The notes beneath the pieces were generated by a model, which had not been told where the DNA came from, searched no databases, and saw nothing but the letters and a program-made list of their open reading frames with translations. Below, in pieces: positions 1-10,440 of a stretch of 64,000 bases of DNA. This DNA is from Ovis canadensis (taxonomy: Eukaryota > Chordata > Mammalia > Artiodactyla > Bovidae), in the NCBI RefSeq assembly GCF_042477335.2, contig NC_091247.1, positions 226,386,001 to 226,450,000 of the forward strand. The letters are read 5' to 3'. A program made the position numbers and the translations under genes. Position 1 is the first letter of the stretch; every line of letters starts with the position of its first letter.

Positions 1-66
1 GCAGGGGGTGGTGTTTCAACCAGAAGATGCTGTGCAGGGGGTGGTGTTTCAACCAGAAGATGCTGT
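1..66. repeat. 33-bp tandem duplication in PNPLA3 intron
   Basis: Two identical 33-base copies lie head to tail, 1-33 and 34-66, and the array runs off the left edge of the window, so more copies may exist upstream. It sits in the intron before the penultimate PNPLA3 exon. Confidence 0.9.
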
Positions 67-361
67 GTCAGGGTCCTTGTTGCCCTGGAGGAGCGGGGTC
101 TTGGAAGACCCAGGCCTTTTGTCTCCATGCAAGTCCCTTGAGCTTTCCTGAATCCAAAGTGGCCTCATTTTGCTCTGGGGCTTTTAGCTGGGCTTGCCTT
201 GCGGAATTTATCAGCTTAGGGTTAGAAGTGGCCCTGGCGGTACCTGCACGATGGCACTGTCGTCAGATGTCTGCCTTCTGGTGGGTTTCCTCTGGTCCTT
301 TTTGCTGTGGCTTGTCTTCACCCATGTACGAGGTGTGCGTCTCTGCGTTTCCTCCCTGCAG

Positions 362-466
362 ACTGGTGACGTGGCTTCCAGACATGCCCAGCGACATCCA
401 GTGGCTGTGGTGGGCCACCTCCCACGTGTGTTCTCAAGCCATGGTGCGTCTGCTCCCCGCTTTCAG
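362..466 (+). CDS. PNPLA3: PNPLA3 penultimate coding exon
   Basis: The exon is 105 nt, bounded by a pyrimidine-rich acceptor (CCTCCCTGCAG) and a perfect GTAAGT donor. It starts on the third base of an Arg codon, carries 34 whole codons including the WLPDMPSDIQWLWW motif, and ends two bases into another Arg codon. Confidence 0.9.
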
Positions 467-2091
467 GTAAGTGATTTGCTTGTGGGTCTGGGGGTCCACT
501 AGGCACCCTCTCATCTGCTCAGGCCTCACGTGCCATCCTAGGAATGTCATCAGGCCCCAGAGAGGAGGCAGGGACCGTGTCCCCTGGTGCCAGAGGCCCT
601 GCCTTACAGGAGGCAGCTGAGCCCATCAGAGGTCCCATGGTGCCTGCTGGAAGCTAGTGACCAAGACTCATCTGCAGAGGGTGTGCTGAAGCCTGGGGAG
701 GTATGTCCATGGAGCGTAATTTTTAAAAAAGTTATTTATTTAGCCGGGCCAGGTCCTAGTTTCAGCACGTGGGATCTTGAGTTGTGGCATGTGGGGTCTA
801 GTTCCCTGACCAGGGATTGAACTCCGGCCCCCTGCACTGGGATCACGGAGTCTTAGCCACTGGACAGCCAGGGAAGTCCCCCACTGAGCCCATTTTGATG
901 GCAGAGGAGGGAGGAGCTGGCTGATGGAGCAGGGGCAGGGCCAGTGGACAGGTAGCATTGGTTTGCTTAAAGGGAGTGGCTCTGGGTACCGGTAGCATGG
1001 GGAGGGGGTGAGGCAGGGAGAGAGGGGCAGGGCCCCTCTGTGTGTGTGTCTGTGTGTGAATGTGTGCGCATCTGTTAATGCAAATTCCCAGCTGACCGTA
1101 GACTCCCTGAATCCCGGTCTCTTGGGCTGGAACCCAGCCACCTGCATTGTTAACATGGTCCGGGTACTGCTGCTACCACTTCCTGAATTCTGAAAACTAA
1201 TGAAGAGCAAGAAGGGCCTGGTTCCAGTCATGATTCTGGGATTTTTGTCCTGAAAGTCGTTGACCTTGGCTTCCTTCCGTTCGCTGGAGCTGATCCCCCT
1301 CACCGCATTAGGTGTCTGCGAGGCTTTGGGGAGCCCCCAGCTCAGTCCTGACACATGGCAGGTGCTTGGGAGACAAGCCCTCCAGTTTTTCTATTAACAG
1401 ACGTGGAAGGTTTAAAGTAGGGATGGAGGGGTCTGGCTTGTGCTGGGAAAATGACAGTAGAGGCCTTGCGGAGGCCGGATCCCCAGACAGGGCAGAACTG
1501 GCCCAGCGAGGGGAAGGGCTTGCTCTCCAGAGAAACTGGAGGACTGAGTGCTGTCTGCAGGCTCCAGGTCCGAAGGAAGATAGCAGCTGCGAGGCGCTGC
1601 TGAGCTCCAGGCTGGTCGGCAGGCAGGAGCAGGGGGTGGAGGGGATGGCGGTGTGGCTGCAGAAGGCCACCCAGGCAGGTGAGCTGGTGTGCGTGGGGGT
1701 GACCGATGGGCTCCCTCTGGGCCTGTGCACGTCCACTGGGAGGTGTCCAGGTGGCTGGGAGGGCCACAGGTTTGGAGGCCTGGGATGGTGATGTCAGCCC
1801 AGTACGGGGACAGGGGACCTGAGGAGGCGGTGGACTTGGGCTGGGCCACCCTGCAGACCCCAGACCGTCATCCCCACTGACACTGCAGACCAGAGCGGTA
1901 GGTGGGCAGCTGAGTCAGAATTCTTTGTTTGTTTCAGATCCCAAATCCCAGCAAGCGGCCAACGGCCTTCCTCCACAAACCAGAACACTGTGGGCGACCG
2001 CCAGGCTCTCTGCTCCTCCGTGGACCCGGACGCCCGCCCTGTGGATGTCCCGCAGAGGCCAGAGCTGACACCTGTGATGTATGCAGAATGA
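362..2091 (+). CDS. PNPLA3: PNPLA3, last two coding exons (3' partial)
   Basis: PNPLA3 (adiponutrin) is a patatin-like lipase/acyltransferase family protein of lipid droplets and ER, involved in triglyceride and retinyl-ester turnover in liver. Only the C-terminal region is here, so the patatin domain and its catalytic Ser-Asp dyad are upstream of the window. The exons are 362-466 and 1938-2091. The first encodes LVTWLPDMPSDIQWLWW and onward, which matches my recollection of the human C-terminal region (LVTWLPD.P.DIQWL.W). The splice sites are consensus: the acceptor ends at 361, the donor GTAAGT starts at 467 and the acceptor ends at 1937. The split Arg codon then joins to SQIPASGQRPS, resembling the human SQMPVS.QQASP stretch. 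The frame stays open for 50 codons to TGA at 2089-2091. SAMM50 follows downstream in the same orientation, as in other mammals. The family call is secure, but the last ~35 residues no longer resemble human. Confidence 0.88.
725..884 (-). repeat. CHR-type tRNA-derived SINE
   Basis: Antisense copy: the run reads TTATTTAGCC...TAGTTCCCTGACC...TTGAACTCC...CCACTGG...CAGGGAAGTCCC, the reverse of the standard ruminant CHR head (GGGACTTCCCTGG...CCAGTGG). The internal RNA polymerase III box B survives. Confidence 0.8.
1561..1678 (+). other. Possible cryptic exon in PNPLA3 last intron
   Basis: A good acceptor (CTGTCTGCAG, ending at 1560) and a good donor (GTGAGC, from 1679) bracket 118 nt. Joined in phase to the preceding PNPLA3 exon it meets a stop after about 14 codons, so if used it would give a shortened C-terminus. 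There is no direct evidence that it is transcribed. Confidence 0.2.
1938..2091 (+). CDS. PNPLA3: PNPLA3 terminal coding exon and stop
   Basis: The acceptor is GTTTGTTTCAG ending at 1937. One base completes the split Arg codon, then 50 codons lead to TGA at 2089. The opening residues resemble human, but a shifted frame (stop near 2111) carries CPAEARAD...SVLNL, which looks like the human CPAE.KAE...SSLNF tail. This suggests a frameshift inside the exon. Confidence 0.8.
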
Positions 2092-2520
2092 CCTCCGTGC
2101 TGAATCTGTAGTGTCCTGAAACCAAAGGCAATCTTTCTGTCTTACAAAGAGCTTGGAAGCTACTCTTGGTGTGCGCGGTGGGTGCAGAGCTCGGTGATAC
2201 CCAGGATATGCATCTCTGAGTCTCGTTGGCTCGGCTGGGAAACTGCACAAGGGCGACCGGCGTGGGGGAGTCCGTGACTGACTTGTCACCCACTCAGCTG
2301 TCCCAAGGCAGGCTCCTAGGGTGACTGGTGTTTGGATTGGGGACCTTGCAGTGGAGAGCTGAGCTGCCCTTTGTGCAGTCTTGGGGGTTGTGGGGAAGGA
2401 TTGTGGTCCCGTCTCTCTGTACAGAAAGCAGTCAGTGTCAGGCGAGGTGGGGTGCCATCCTCCCAAGGACACCCCTGGTTTTGGGGGGATTACAAGGTAG
2501 TAACTTACTTGCACTCTGGT
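2092..2520 (+). other. PNPLA3: PNPLA3 3' UTR and flank
   Basis: This is unique sequence after the stop codon. I see no AATAAA here. The nearest AATAAA motifs in the plus strand outside repeats are at about 6144 (just past the BovB LINE) and 7459, so the 3' end of PNPLA3 cannot be placed from the sequence alone. Confidence 0.5.
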
Positions 2521-2795
2521 ACATCTTGCTGCTGCTGCTGCTGCTGCTGCTAAGTCGCTTCAGTCGTGTCCAACTCTGTGTGACCCCATAGACGGCAGCC
2601 CACTAGGCTCCTCTGTCCCTGTGATTTTCCAGGCAAGAATACTGGACTGGGTTGCCATTTCCTTCTCCAAAGCATGGAAGTGAAAAGTGAAAGTGAAGTT
2701 GTTCAGTCGTGCCTGACTCTTAGCGACCCCATGGACTGCAGCCTACCAGGCTCCTCTGTCCATGGGATTTTCCAGGCAAGAGTACTTACCTATCC
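2521..2795 (-). repeat. Bov-A2 SINE with (GCT)n tail
   Basis: The copy begins with a CTG/GCT microsatellite (the reverse of the AGC-repeat 3' tail typical of Bov-A2), followed by two related monomers, each containing the GTCGTG...GACTC block and ending TTCCAGGCAAGA.TACT. It directly abuts the BovB LINE. Confidence 0.9.
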
Positions 2796-3056
2796 TAAAT
2801 ATTTGGTGGAGTTATAAACATAACTCTTGGCAGGCACTGAGAGAGGGCCTCAGAGGGCAGACAGACGGAAACCACAATCACAGACAATAGGCCAATCTGA
2901 TCACATGGACCACAGCCTTGTCTAACTCAGTGAAACTAAGCCATGCCATGTGGGGCTATCCAAGATGGGTGGGACATGGTGGAGAGGTCTGACAGAATGT
3001 GGTCCACTGGAGAAGGGAATGGCAAACCACTTCAGTATTCTTGACTTGAGAGCCCC

Positions 3057-4090
3057 ATGAACAGCATGGAAAGGCAAACAGATAGGACACTGAAAGATGA
3101 ACCCCCCAGGTCGGTAGGTGTCCAGTATGCTACTGGAGATCAGTGGAGAAATAACTCCAGAAAGAATGAAGGGAGGAGCCAAAGCAAAAACAAATACCCA
3201 GTTGTGGATGTGACTGGTGATAGAAGCAAGGTCCGATGCTGTAAAGAGAAATATTGCATAGGAACCTGGAATGTTAGGTCCATGAATCAAGGCAAATTGG
3301 AAGTGGTCAAACAAGAGATGGCAAGAGTGAACATCAACATTCTAGGAATCAGCGAACTAAGATGGACTGGAATGGGTGAATTTAACTCAGATGACCATTA
3401 TATCTACTACTGTGGGCAGGAATCCTTTAGAAGAAATGGAGTAGCCATCATGGTCAACAAAAGAGTCCGAAATGCAGTACTTGGATGCAATCTCAAAAAT
3501 GACAGCATGATCTCTGTTTGTTTCCAAGGCAAACCATTCAATATCACAGTTATCCAAGTCTATGCCCCAACCAGTAATGCTGAAGAAGCTGAAGTTGAAG
3601 AGTTCTATGAAGACCTACAAGACCTTTTAGAACTAACACCCCAAAACGATGTCCTTTTCATTATAAGGAACTGGAATGCAAAAGTAGGAAGTCAAGAAAC
3701 ACCTGGAGTAATAGGCAAATTTGGCCTTGGAGTACAAAATGAAGCAGGGCAAAGGCTAATAGAGTTCTGCCAAGAGAACGCACTGGTCATAGCAAACACC
3801 CTCTTCCAACAACACAAGAGAAGACTCTACACATGGACATCACCAGATGGTCAACACTGAAATCAGATTGATTATATTCTTTGCAGCCAAAGATGGAGAA
3901 GCTCTATACAGTCAGCAAAAACAAAACCGGGAGCTGACTGTGGCTCAGATCATGAACTCCTTATTGCCAAATTCAGACTGAAATTGAAGAAAGTGGAGAA
4001 AACCACTAGACCATTCAGGTATGACCTAAATCAAATCCCTTATGATTATACAGTGGAAGTGAGAAATAGATTTAAGGGACTAGATCTGAT
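3057..4090 (+). pseudogene. BovB apurinic-type endonuclease domain remnant
   Basis: This AP-endonuclease-like (exonuclease III fold) domain nicks target DNA in RTE elements. Visible motifs are GTWNVRSM (metal-binding Asn), ISELRW (catalytic Glu), YAPT and, after the stop, SDHELLIAK. The position that carries the catalytic Asp in the family motif (DWNAK) reads Asn here (codon 3669-3671, in RNWNAK), so the domain is predicted dead even apart from the TGA at 3858-3860. The same frame continues past the stop to about 4090. Confidence 0.85.
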
Positions 4091-4093
4091 AGA

Positions 4094-4369
4094 GTGCCTG
4101 ATGAACTATGGGCAGAGGTTTGTGACATTGTACAGGAGGCAGGGATCAAGACCATCCCCAAGAAAAAGAAATACAAAAAAGAAAAATGGCTGTCTGAGGA
4201 GGCCTTACAAATAGCTGTGAAAAGAAGGGAAGCGAAAAGGAGAGGAGAAAAGGAAAGATATACCCATTTGAATGCAGAGTTCCAAAGAATAGCCAGGAGA
4301 GATAAGAAAGCCTTCCTCAGCGATCGATGCAAAGAAATAGAGGAAAACAACAGAATGGGAATGACTTGA
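4094..4369 (+). pseudogene. BovB linker region between EN and RT, frameshifted
   Basis: The frame shifts relative to the endonuclease part. This lysine- and glutamate-rich stretch (ELWAEVCDIVQEAG, then KKEKWLSEEALQIAVKRREA) is the linker between the two catalytic domains of BovB. It ends at an in-frame TGA after 91 residues. Confidence 0.75.
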
Positions 4370-4694
4370 GAGCTCTTCAGGAAAATTAGAGATACCAAGA
4401 GAACATTTCATGCAAAGATGGGCTCAATAAAGGACAGAAATGGTATGGACCTAACAGAAGCAGAAGAGATTAAGAAGAGGTGGCAAGAATACACAGAAGA
4501 ACTGTACAAAAAAAGATCTTCACGACCCAGATAATCATGATGGTGTGATCACTCACCTAGAGTCAGACATCCTGGAATGAAGTCAAGTGGGCCTTAGGAA
4601 GCATCGCTAAGACCAAAGCTTGTGGAGGTGATGGAATTCCAGTTGAGCTATTTCAAATCCTGAAAGATGATGCTGTGAAAGTGCTGCATTCAAT

Positions 4695-5654
4695 ATGCCA
4701 GCAAATTTGGAAAACTCAGCATGGCCACAGGACTGGAAACAGTCAGTTTTCATTCCAATTCCCAAGAAAGGCAATGCCAAAGAATGCTCAAACCGCACAA
4801 TTGCACTCATCACACATGCTAGTAAAGTAATGCTTAAAATTCTCCAAGCCAGGCTTCCGAACCATGAATTTCCAGATGTTCAAGCTGGTTTTAGAAAAGG
4901 CAGAGGAATGAGAGGTCAAATTGCCAACATCCTCTGGATCATCAAAAAAGCAAGAGAGTTCCAGAAAAACATCTATTTCTGCTTTATTGACTATGCCAAA
5001 GCCTTTGACTGTGTGGATCACAACAAATTGTGGGAAATTCTGAAAGAGATGGGAATACCAGACCACCTGACCTGCCTCTTGAGAAGTCTGTATGCAGGTC
5101 AGGAAGCAACAGTTGGAACTGGACATGGAACAACAGACTGGTTCCAAATAGGAAGAGGAGTACGTCAAGGCTGTATATTGTCACCCTGCTTATGTAACTT
5201 ATATGCAGAGTACATCATGAGAAATGCTGGACTGGAAGAAGCACAAGCTGGAATCAAGATTGCCGGGAGAAATATCAATCACCTCAGATATGCAGATGAC
5301 ATCACTCTTATGGCAGAAAGTGAAGAACTAAAGAGCCTCTTGATGAAAGTGAAAGAAGAGAGTGAAAAAGTTAGCTTAAAGCTCAACATTCAGAAAACTA
5401 AGATCATGGCATCTGATCCCATCACTTCCTTGCAAATAGATGGGGAAACAGTGGCTGACTTTATTTTTCTGGGCTCCAAAATCACTGCAGATGGTGATTG
5501 CAGCCATGAAATTAAAAGACACTTACTCCTTGGAAGGAAAGTTATGACCAACCTAGATAGCGTATTAAAAAGCAGAGACATTACTTTGCCAACAAAGGTC
5601 TGTTTAGTCAAGGCTATGGTTTTTCCAGTGGTCATGTGTGGATGTGAGGGTTGA
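4695..5654 (+). pseudogene. BovB reverse transcriptase domain remnant
   Basis: The reverse transcriptase motifs are well kept: IPIPKKGN near the start, motif A FIDYAKAFD, motif B RQGCILSPCLCNLY, and motif C YADD in LRYADDITLMAES. The last is the catalytic Asp pair. The thumb region follows. Translation stops at TGA 5652-5654, where the family normally has a Trp in a GCE.W motif, and recognisable BovB sequence continues beyond. It has been broken by mutation, and nothing suggests domestication. Confidence 0.85.
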
Positions 5655-6062
5655 AATATAAAGAAAGCTGAGCACAGAAGAATTGATGTTTTTGAACTGT
5701 GGTGTTGGAGAAGACACTTGAGAGTCCCTTGGACTGCAAGGAGATCTAACCAGTCCGTCCTAAAGGAGATCAGTCCTAGGTGTTCACTGGAAGGACTGAT
5801 GCTGAAGCTGAAACTCCAATACTTTGGCCACCTGCTGTGAAGAGCTGACTCATTTGAAAAGACCCTGATGCTGGGCAAGATTGAGGGCAGGAGGAGAAGG
5901 GGATGACAGAGGATGAGATGGTTGGATGGCATCACTGACTCAATGGACATGGGTTTGGGTGGACTCTGGGAGTTGATAATGGACAGAGAGGCCTGGTGTG
6001 CTGCGGTTCATGGAGTCGCAAAGAGTCAGACGCGACTGAGCAACTGAACTGAACTGAACTGA

Positions 6063-7310
6063 TATTAAACATAAAGGATTCTTAAAATCTGTTGGATTAT
6101 CTATTATGAGAATCATTAAAATATTCAGAGAAGAAGCCTTGAAAATAAAAATCCAGCGCATAAGACAGTCTCCCCGACACCTGCCCCACCGACCCCACCC
6201 CCCACTCCCACCAGAGCTCTAATAGAGACGAGCAGGAGGCAGGTTCCCACTGTCTCTCCAGGGTGGTGATCTGTTGGCAGGCACAGATTACATGGGCCCG
6301 CTGCCCCGTGTAATGTGACCCAAGGTGCAACGTGTGCGTGTGTTTCTCTTATTTATGCATTTGAGGATACCAAAAAGGAAAGGAACAATAAGCTCAAATC
6401 CTACTTGTGGGCATGAAAAGTCGCAGCTCTCACCCACATCGTGTGCGTGAGGGCAGCAGGCAGGGGCTGCCTGTGAAAACACAGGGTCGACACGCAGTGC
6501 AGGGAAGTGCCCCGTGGGGGCTCCTGGCTGGCTCGCCATTCCTGGGGCCTCCTGTGCTGGTAACCCTCACTACCTGAGTGAGGCAAGGCTGAGTGGTGGG
6601 CTCTCTGGCCACCTGGGCCCCAGGACAAAGCACTGTCCCCTTGCTGAGCTGACCTGGACTCCTGGTGACACCCTCTCACACCTTCCCTGAGCCCAGAGCT
6701 CAGGGTCCCAGTGGCCTTCTCTGCCAGAACCACGGCACGGGTCTAAACACATGCCGCCACACCTCAGCAGCACTTTACAATGTCCAAGATACTTCCATTC
6801 AGATCGCATTCTCTGCACTGGCTCTGACGTCATTGTAAGGAAAGAGATGTGTTAAGATAGGATTACATGGGACTTATTTTCTTACTATTTGTGATTATTC
6901 CACCTTCTTACAATGAGCATGTGTTTTATTAATTTTTTTTCAAATGTGCACTAAGACAAGAAAGCGTATTACTTTCTCTTAGGAATATCCAGGGTTCCAC
7001 CTCACTGGCGCCTTAAATGTGATCCGTCTCCTCCTCATTGGTTGACCCCAGGTCACGGCCCCCCGACATCCTCACCGCCCCCCCACCCCAGGCCCTCACC
7101 TCTCCAGCACTGCGGGCTTCTCATCAGCGCATAGAACATTCTCAAGTTTCTCCCACCTTATCAAATATTGATGATCCCTTGATAGGCTGGGATGCTCCAG
7201 TATCAGGAATCAGCCGCGTGCAGTCTGATTCATGCCAGGGAGCAACCGTCTGTTTGGTCAACAGATAGCAGAACTTGCTGAGAAGCATGAGCCCAGTCTT
7301 GCTAAGGAAA
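6063..7310. other. Unique sequence downstream of PNPLA3
   Basis: No gene or recognised repeat. AATAAA at 6144-6149 could be a PNPLA3 poly(A) signal if the BovB copy lies within the 3' UTR. An inverted CCAAT occurs near 7037. Confidence 0.5.

Positions 7311-7312
<2 letters not shown>

Positions 7313-7342
<30 letters not shown>
7313..7342. repeat. (GT)n microsatellite
   Basis: About 15 uninterrupted GT dinucleotides. Confidence 0.95.
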
Positions 7343-7344
<2 letters not shown>

Positions 7345-8890
7345 TTAGAGTGGAGCCTGAAAGACCGTTGGCCCAGTTACTGAAGGTAGTTACCATGATG
7401 TCGTTCCCTGCAATTACATTTTATATTAAATTTCTGCGTTCATCAGGAAATAATTCATAATAAATGTGATTGTTCAACTGCTTCCCCTTGTCTCTGCATC
7501 CTTTGCGCAGTGCTGCTTTCCTTGCCTCACGGCCAAGCTCCTTTAAACTCCTCTGCCAACCCCCACCTACATCCCTAAGTGGGTTCACGGGCCCACTGCC
7601 CTAGATGGGCCCGGCCAGGCCAGGTGGCCTTCACATGCTCTGTCCTGGACACTGAGGCCCAGACCCTTCTTCATCTGGGACCCCAGACTCCCTGATTTCA
7701 TCCTGGGTACCCAGCTCTTCCCCAGGGCCTGGACATGCTGCTCTGCAGAAAGCATCCAGCCACCCCTGGGGAGGCCTCGCTCACTCCGAGGATTCCCGTC
7801 TCTGGTTCAGGGGAGGGCCCACCTAACATTCCCCCACCTGCCCCTGGTTGCCTCCCTCACACCCTCCCCCAGGGCAGAGCTCCTCAGCTCTGTCATCGGA
7901 GCCAGGATTCGGCGCTTGAGTCCCCCACCCTTCTCTCCCAGCGAGGACCTGTCCTGCCCGTCCACATCCACTTCCACTTCAGGCACATGGAAGCCAGTCC
8001 CTCTTGGGAGCCCACCCCTGCCCTGGGCTGTGGCAACAACTTCCGGGCAGGGGCTGGTGGCCTGAACTCTGCCTCAGGCCACTCTTGGGCCCAAAATCGG
8101 TCAAGTCACCTCCCACCCCCACCCAAAGAAGCTGCCTTCCTCGCAAGGCCCCCAGTCCCGGGCATCCCGCCTGGATTTCCGCTTCCCGCCAGCACCTGTG
8201 TCCTTTCCTCTCAGCCGCTCACCTTCACTCCTCTGGTGGTAGGAGCCGGGGAGACAGGATGGAGGCAAGGCCCTCACCTAAGGGCACCCCAAACTAAGAG
8301 CAGGGGTCACCACTGCGGAGATCTGTGAAGACCCAGCGTGCCTTCCTCGTGGCCTCTGAGACTCGGGGTTTGACTTTGTCACGCGAACCAGTGTGGTCAC
8401 TGACCTGCATTTAGGTCAGCCCTTCTTAAACCAAGTTTTCCAGAATGCTGATGTCCTTGCAGATGGGACTAGGGACTTTTATCAGTTAGGATAAACGGGG
8501 TTATGTTCCCGAAAGTTTCACTTCTCAGGGTGCGTGCCCTTCAGACCCGGGTGGCCCAGCCTGAAACTTTCCCTGCCTCTGGACCCAGGGTTGGGATGGG
8601 CAGTAGGGGAGAAACATGGTGCTTAAAGGTTTCCATCCAGGGTGTCAGCTCTCCCTTCTGCCCACCACTTGTGGACCAAAGCAAGTCACATGGATGGGGT
8701 CATGGAAACAAAGCCTATCTTTTGCCCCAAAGAGGAAGAGCAGAAATTCTGGTGAACAGGGCCGCTGAAAACCTCAAAAAAACCGCAAAGTCTTTATGGC
8801 AGAATAAATAACCCAGGAAATACTGGGTTAAAGAAACCCTAACAGGTGTACGCATCACAGGACGTCTCAGAGCCTTTGAAAAGTTAATGT
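7343..8890. other. Unique GC-rich intergenic sequence
   Basis: No recognised repeat or exon. A 197-codon open frame (7735-8328) is proline-rich and low in complexity, as expected of C-rich DNA, and is not supported as a gene. An AATAAA at about 7459 is a candidate distal poly(A) signal for PNPLA3. Confidence 0.5.
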
Positions 8891-8892
8891 AC

Positions 8893-9020
8893 GGGGAATT
8901 CCCTGGCAGCCCAGTGGTTAGGACTCCATGCTCCTACTTCAGGGGGCATGGCAGGGGGCAAGGATTTGATCCCTGGATAGGAACTAAGACCCTGCATGCC
9001 ACACGGCGTGACCGGAAAAA
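8893..9020 (+). repeat. CHR-type tRNA-derived SINE
   Basis: Sense copy starting GGGAATTCCCTGG, with CCAGTGGTTAGGACTCC, the box B-like GATTTGATCCCTGG, and a short A-rich end. Confidence 0.85.
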
Positions 9021-9823
9021 AGTGTCCATTGTGGCCACCAGAGAGGGCAGAGCTGTGACTCTGTTCGACATGTCCTCAGCCACCCTGGCCCTTGTACACA
9101 ACAGGCTCTCAGATATTTGGCTGAGGACTTGTGTTGCAATCTGCAGGTCAAAGTCATGGCTTATCTTTGAGAGGAGGCTTTCGTAAGAGAATAACAAGGA
9201 AATGCAGGAAGAAAGCCTAGTTTATTCAGCGTTTAGTGAGCCAGGCCCCATGGTTTCTCTCCTTAAATCCTCACTACACCATTATGCTTTAGGAACCACG
9301 GTCTTCATCTTGTACTTGAGAAAACTCAGGTTCAGGCAACAGGAAGACGAATTTTAAAATAAGTGTCCAACCCGTGTGACTCGTGCTTAAAATTTGCTCC
9401 TCCTAGATTATCTTTGGAAATCTGTGTCCAAGTTTTCACACATCACAATCTTTTGTGTCTGAGCTGGGGATCGGTAAGACCCTCAAAGCCCCACTTTGGT
9501 GGCCAGAGGCAGGTGTCCGGGGCCCCAGGGGCCGGGCCTGTGGGCACTGAGCCGAGGGCCCTAGGGGTCTTGCCAGGAAACAATCTGGCACAGCCTGTTA
9601 TATATACTCCCCCCTCCCTTTTAAGGGTCGGGAGGCTTCTGAGTCATCATCTACTTCACCGCCCTGTCTCCAGATCCTGGGACATGTGGGCATCATTCAG
9701 AGGTGACCAAGAGCCAGTAGCGGGGCCATGTCACTCTGGGTCCAGCTTGGCTATAGGGTAAGTTGCTTACTCTTTCTGGGTCTGTTTCATCCTTTATAAA
9801 AGCTCCCCTAACTGTGATGGTTA

Positions 9824-9827
<4 letters not shown>
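9021..9827. other. Unique intergenic sequence
   Basis: I see no gene, repeat or clear regulatory site here. Confidence 0.4.
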
Positions 9828-9867
<40 letters not shown>

Positions 9868-9965
9868 CACGTACACGCACACGTGCTCTCTCTCTCTAGG
9901 CCTGGTTGCAGGCTCTGTGTGTGTGGGTGTGCACATGTGCTCTCTCTCCCTTGCAGCTGTGCGTG

Positions 9966-9999
<34 letters not shown>

Positions 10000-10440
10000 C
10001 TCACGTGCTCTCTCTAGGCCTGGTTTCAGGCTGTGTTTGTCCACGTGTGCACACATGTTCTCTCTCTCACAGCTGTGAGTGTGTGTGTATGCACGCACAC
10101 GTGCTCTCTCTCTCTAGGCCTGGCTGCAGGCTGTGTGTGTGTGGGTGTGTTCACGTGCTCTCTCTAGGCCTGGTTTCAGGCTGTGTTTGTCCACGCGTGC
10201 ACACGTTCTCTTTCTCACAGCTGTGAGTGTGTGTGTATGCACGCACACGTGCTCTCTCTCTCTAGGCCTGGTTGCAGGCTGTGTGTGTGTGGCTGTGCTC
10301 ACGTGCTCTCTCTAGGCCTGGTTGAGGCTCTGTGTGTGTGGGTGTGCACGCGTACACACATGCTCTCTAGGCCTGGCTGCAGGCTGTGTGTCTGTGTATG
10401 TGTGCGTGTGCACCTGCCCTTTCTATCTAGGCCAGGCAAA
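9828..10440. repeat. GT-rich higher-order minisatellite
   Basis: Alternating GT tracts are interleaved with a recurring CTCTCTAGGCCTGG block near 9897, 10014, 10117, 10166, 10263, 10312, 10368 and, degenerate, 10429. The segment 10008-10157 is nearly repeated at 10158-10303, giving a composite unit of roughly 147-150 bases built from shorter subunits. Long cysteine/valine or histidine/threonine frames here are products of the repeat. Confidence 0.9.

Larger units (their letters stand above)
467..1937 (+). other. PNPLA3: PNPLA3 last intron
   Basis: This intron holds a CHR-type SINE at about 725-884 and a possible cryptic exon at 1561-1678. The rest is unique sequence with no recognised signal. 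Confidence 0.8.
2800..6062 (+). mobile_element. BovB (RTE) LINE, near full length, inactive
   Basis: BovB is an RTE-clade non-LTR retrotransposon that spread into ruminants and encodes an endonuclease and reverse transcriptase in one frame. This copy is about 3.2 kb, close to the usual full length. It shows the endonuclease half (from 3057), the reverse transcriptase half (4695-5654) and the characteristic 3' end with GGACAGAGAGGCCTGG and repeated CTGAA units at about 6046-6062. The reading frame is broken by a TGA at 3858, frame changes near 4090 and between about 4370 and 4690, and a TGA at 5652. It cannot make an intact protein. The 5' boundary is approximate. Confidence 0.93.

Noticed and set aside
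2328-2591. Frames with leucine or cysteine runs
   Set aside because: They come from the (CTG)n tail of the Bov-A2 SINE.
7735-8328. 197-codon proline-rich open frame
   Set aside because: C-rich DNA is naturally short of stops. There is no domain and no splice context, and it is not a recognised protein.
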